Below are positions 63,745 through 64,000 of a stretch of DNA of 64,000 nucleotides, piece by piece. Position 1 is the stretch's first letter, and each line of letters begins with the position of its first letter. The notes below the pieces were generated by a model, which was not told the origin of the DNA, did not search any database, and worked only from the letters and a program-made list of their open reading frames with translations. Source of the DNA: CAYVHB01 sp964450865 (GTDB lineage: Bacteria; Bacillota; Clostridia; Saccharofermentanales; UBA5734); NCBI GenBank assembly GCA_964450865.1, contig CAYVHB010000009.1, forward strand, positions 34,103 to 98,102, read 5' to 3'. The translations under genes and the position numbers were made by a program.

Positions 63745-63906
63745 CAGGGGTAAAGAACAGCCCGGGCCGGGACCGCGAGGTATAAGGCAGGGGTAAAGAA
63801 CAGCCCGGGCCGGGACCGCGAGGTATAAGGCAGGGGTAAAGAACAGCCCGGGCCGGGGCCGCGAGGTATAAGGCAGGGGTAAAGAACAGCCCGGGCCGGG
63901 ACCGCG
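63745..63906. repeat. 43-bp tandem repeat (about 3.8 copies)
   Basis: Units start at 63745, 63788, 63831 and 63874, each opening with CAGGGGTAAAGAACAGCCCG and containing CCCGGGCCGGG; the first two are identical, the third has a single change and the last is cut short. The array lies right after the decarboxylase gene and runs into the inverted repeat at the window edge. Confidence 0.92.
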
Positions 63907-63973
63907 CACTTCGCTCGGACAAGATCGCTGACGCGATCAACTCGCTCGGGTGCATCGGCCCCGGCCCGGGCTT
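63889..63973. repeat. Large GC-rich inverted repeat with nested hairpin
   Basis: CCCGGGCCGGGACC near 63891 can pair with GGCCCCGGCCCGGG near 63958 (one mismatch), enclosing GATCGC-TGAC-GCGATC at 63923-63938. This could form a long, branched stem. Its left arm is the last unit of the 43-bp repeat. It may end transcripts or be a repetitive-extragenic-palindrome-like element. Confidence 0.6.
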
Positions 63974-64000
63974 ATGACGTTTGCCCTCTGCCGGGGGTGG

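Noticed and set aside
63745..63906. CRISPR-like array
   Set aside because: Units follow each other head to tail with no variable spacers and no cas genes nearby; it is a simple tandem repeat.

Overview
The window reads as a high-GC (roughly 55-60 % by eye), densely coded piece of a Gram-positive-type (Bacillota/Clostridia-like) chromosome. The reasons are strong AGGAGG-type ribosome binding sites, TTG and GTG starts rescued by such sites, a pstSCAB-phoU-phoP/phoR block with a Bacillus-style Pho box, two CDP-glycerol glycerophosphotransferases next to a TagG/TagH-type ABC exporter, and VanZ- and YwaF-like membrane proteins. The species cannot be named from the sequence. No rRNA, tRNA, CRISPR array, transposase or phage gene was seen.

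Layout. 1-8544: 3' end of an unknown gene, then the phosphate uptake and sensing operon pstS-pstC-pstA-pstB-phoU-phoP-phoR. 8622-14115: type-4 uracil-DNA glycosylase, VanZ-like protein, HtrA protease and a second two-component system. 14331-23314: a mixed housekeeping block (beta-CASP metallo-hydrolase, alpha-oxoamine synthase plus SDR, YwaF-like protein, MFS, SPFH/slipin, methyltransferase, HIT protein). 23565-35115: a cell-surface polymer locus with glycosyltransferases, ABC exporter, CTP:polyol-phosphate cytidylyltransferase-like enzyme, epimerase, priming sugar-1-phosphate transferase, pyruvyl transferase and two CDP-glycerol transferases. 49073 down to 35239 (minus strand): a five-gene cluster of lipoprotein, von Willebrand A membrane protein, tubulin/FtsZ-like GTPase, an unknown two-TM protein and a 1514-residue membrane protein ending in a zinc-finger/HExxH peptidase. 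49515-53379: GH13 amylase, hemerythrin protein, multi-TM acyltransferase-like protein. 53718-58122: N-formylglutamate-amidohydrolase-like protein, two ATP-grasp ligases and an unknown membrane protein. 58194-64000: MFS, a MATE transporter fused to an anti-sigma-type kinase, its neighbour that fuses an APH-type kinase to a STAS domain, acetolactate decarboxylase, and a 43-bp tandem repeat leading into a large inverted repeat.

The most unusual items are (i) the tubulin-like/vWA/zinc-peptidase membrane cluster, with a strong promoter whose -10 lies inside a perfect 20-bp palindrome; (ii) the MATE-HATPase and APH-STAS pair, which looks like a partner-switching module split over a transporter and a kinase; (iii) the amidohydrolase plus paired ATP-grasp operon; and (iv) a window-wide tendency to short tandem duplications, both as low-complexity tails inside proteins and as copies straddling stop codons. 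Functions come from motifs read by eye; no database search was possible.
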